Program-made: the position numbers and the translations under genes
Assembly: GCA_050247135.1 (NCBI GenBank)
Contig: JBFWUT010000015.1
Coordinates: forward strand, 3,487 to 67,486
Length of the DNA stretch: 64,000 bases
Reading direction: 5' to 3'
DNA from: Berkiella sp050247135
GTDB lineage: Bacteria > Pseudomonadota > Gammaproteobacteria > Berkiellales > Berkiellaceae
The notes under the pieces: generated by a model
Databases searched by the model: none
Told to the model about the DNA's origin: nothing
The model's input: the letters and a program-made list of their open reading frames with translations, nothing else
Shown here: positions 62,737 through 64,000 of the stretch, piece after piece
How the letters are laid out: each line of letters starts with the position of its first letter
Position numbering within the stretch: position 1 is the first letter of the stretch

Positions 62737-62823
62737 ATGTTACCCAGTGTAACTACATTTTACATTAATCCTGCCAAAAATGAGGTCATCAGCACCGATC
62801 TGACTCCCCCCTGCTTCGTTTAA
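62737..62823 (+). CDS. Possible 28-residue peptide
   Basis: ATG 62737 has GAGGA four bases upstream. The frame ends at TAA 62823. The leader resembles that of the next gene (both CGAGG...ATCATGTT). No homology; could be a leader peptide or a chance frame. Kept only because of the ribosome site. The rest of 62647-62870 shows no gene. Confidence 0.3.
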   Translation: MLPSVTTFYINPAKNEVISTDLTPPCFV

Positions 62824-62870
62824 TTTTAAATATTTCTATTTGTTTTTATTTAACATTAACGAGGTTAATC

Positions 62871-63275
62871 ATGTTGCAATTTACCAATAATGTCTTTGCA
62901 AAATTAGACTTGGAAGACACTGAATTTTTACGCTTAAAAGAGGAATCATTTCGTTTAGGCTATAGCACGACTTATCTTGAAAAATTAAATAGACTTCATG
63001 ATTGCGCATGCCATATTAGAACACATTCTACTAATGTCAGAAATTCGAATGTTGCAGATAATACCAAAAATGACATGTTGGCTCGTAATGCTAATCGAGT
63101 TCAAACCATTCTAGATGGCTATAAAGTCATTTCAGATCGCTTAAAAGCAATTGCCGAACTTGATAAGCAACAAGGTCGAGCTTTTAACACCACTCCCGAC
63201 GATGTTACCGCGATGAAAATGTATTCTTCAGCCAGACCAGGTTGGGTTTATGCTTCATCCGGTGATAACAGTTAA
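62871..63275 (+). CDS. Unknown helical protein
   Basis: 134 residues, no known family. Helical, polar: FTNNVFAKLDLEDTEF, SFRLGYSTTYLEKLNRLHDC and an ARNANRVQTILDGYKVI core. Asn- and Asp-rich, no signal peptide. GAGG six bases before ATG. First solid gene of a new accessory stretch. Confidence 0.55.
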   Translation: MLQFTNNVFAKLDLEDTEFLRLKEESFRLGYSTTYLEKLNRLHDCACHIRTHSTNVRNSNVADNTKNDMLARNANRVQTILDGYKVISDRLKAIAELDKQQGRAFNTTPDDVTAMKMYSSARPGWVYASSGDNS

Positions 63276-63355
63276 TTTACTAAAACTTTACCCCGCATTT
63301 AGACAATACACCCTGGGTGTGGGATTTTTTACACGCATAGAAAGAGATTAAAACC

Positions 63356-63757
63356 ATGAACGACAATCAATTAGAAGACTTATTAATCGCCGTAATGAAA
63401 TATTGCTTAACATTTGGTGACAGACACTAATTGGCAAAAACCCAGCCCGAATTACTTTTAGTTTTTAAAACCTGTAGAGGTCTCCAATTTGCTATTCAAG
63501 ATCGTGGCTATAAGGAATCTGATATTGCTGGCGGAATTCATTACTTAAACAACTTAGAATGCGATGCTATAGAAGCACTTAAAAATGCTTTACAACAAAC
63601 TGGCTTTACCAACGATACTGGCGAACACAGAGATCTTTTAAGCTTAGCCGGCAGCTATGCCAAAATCCCTGAACAGCAAGTAAACGCCGCACAGCAAGAA
63701 ATCACTACAGATGAACGTTTATTGTTAGCCTCACAAAATTTTTCATTTTGCGCTTGA
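63356..63757 (+). pseudogene. Unknown gene split by an in-frame TAA
   Basis: ATG 63356 (AAAGAGAT upstream) opens a 24-codon frame MNDNQLEDLLIAVMKYCLTF... stopped by TAA at 63428-63430. The same frame continues without break to 63757 (109 codons: LAKTQPELLLVFKTCRGLQF ... NFSFCA). The downstream part has only TTG 63431, directly at the stop, with no ribosome site. A single mutated codon in a 134-residue gene is the simplest reading; stop read-through or a separate downstream gene are alternatives. No family recognised. Confidence 0.5.
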
Positions 63758-63797
63758 TTTGTTTATCCATCACAAAGAGATAGCTGCAAACAAAAAA

Positions 63798-64000
63798 ATG
63801 CACATGGAAAAGGTTCTGGAAATCGTTTGGAAATATAGCATTTTTACAGATTATCTAAACAACAATGATGCCTTTTCACCTCATATGAATTTGGATCAGT
63901 TTATCAATTGTCTGAACAAATTTTGTTTGGAACATGTGAGTCACATCAGGCCCCCCATGGATGAACCACCGGCACCTGCAACGCCCCCTATGTTGACTGC
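63798..64000 (+). CDS. Unknown protein, truncated by the window end
   Basis: ATG 63798 (or 63804) opens a frame that runs to the last base: MEKVLEIVWKYSIFTDYLNN, a Cys-containing helical part, then Pro-rich DEPPAPATPP. No clear ribosome site, and the frame is open upstream. Family unknown. It looks like the neighbouring accessory genes. Confidence 0.42.
   Translation, partial: MHMEKVLEIVWKYSIFTDYLNNNDAFSPHMNLDQFINCLNKFCLEHVSHIRPPMDEPPAPATPPMLT

Noticed and set aside
62575..62823. 82-codon plus-strand frame through repeat copy B
   Set aside because: Its first half is the non-coding repeat element; only the last 28 codons have a ribosome site.

Overview
The window reads as a chromosomal segment of a moderately AT-rich gammaproteobacterium. 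Two things suggest a host-associated member of the Legionellales/Coxiellaceae-like group (Candidatus Berkiella is one possibility). First, the housekeeping genes are of gammaproteobacterial type: sdhCDAB-sucABCD divergent from gltA, gyrA-serC-aroA-cmk-rpsA-lapAB-pyrF, and scpA-scpB-rluB. Second, two proteins carry eukaryote-type RhoGAP domains. The taxonomic placement is inferred from gene content only.

Layout. (1) 1-6032 is the right-hand part of an integrated element. It holds an AlpA-like regulator, a replication-initiator-like protein, a Toprim/RecA-type primase-helicase, small phage-type proteins, and as cargo a secreted Sel1-like protein and a secreted Gly-Pro-Gly-Gly octapeptide-repeat protein. 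It ends at a 45-nt 3' half of a tRNA-Asn gene, the expected attachment-site scar. The intact tRNA-Asn and the integrase should lie left of the window. (2) 6272-18457 is a mixed region: a small secreted protein, a lipase-like hydrolase, an MscS channel, a diiron hydrolase-like protein, two methyltransferases (one like phosphoethanolamine methyltransferase), a DUF2165 membrane protein, a GNAT enzyme, a hemerythrin-like protein, prmB, an APH-like kinase, a RhoGAP protein and a MidA-like methyltransferase with a TPR tail. (3) 18501-24308 holds an SDR enzyme and a four-gene partner-switching operon (histidine kinase, receiver-PP2C phosphatase, anti-sigma-type kinase, STAS antagonist), which faces a second RhoGAP protein across a shared terminator. 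(4) 24424-30776 holds surface polysaccharide and LPS genes (galU, a wbpM-like dehydratase, a wbpL/wecA-like transferase, lapA, lapB) plus pyrF. (5) 30887-39990 is rpsA, cmk, aroA, serC and gyrA on the minus strand, with ubiG and gph divergent on the plus strand. (6) 40004-48983 holds small and housekeeping genes, including an NDUFAF6-like protein, yciK, a diguanylate cyclase, rluB, scpB, scpA, trpS, yciB and bolA. (7) 49009-62511 has an Ala/Glu-rich acidic protein and the complete lower TCA cluster, with gltA and galE divergent. (8) 62509-64000 opens a new accessory stretch of short unknown genes, one split by an in-frame stop.

The most notable points are the tRNA-Asn-bounded island and its silk/collagen-like repeat protein; the two RhoGAP-domain proteins that bracket a partner-switching signalling operon and are candidate secreted effectors against host Rho GTPases; a pair of about 140-bp inverted-repeat-ended elements placed at gene 3' ends (27335-27479 and 62509-62646); and a predicted strong promoter with a roughly 200-nt leader before a 60-residue unknown protein.
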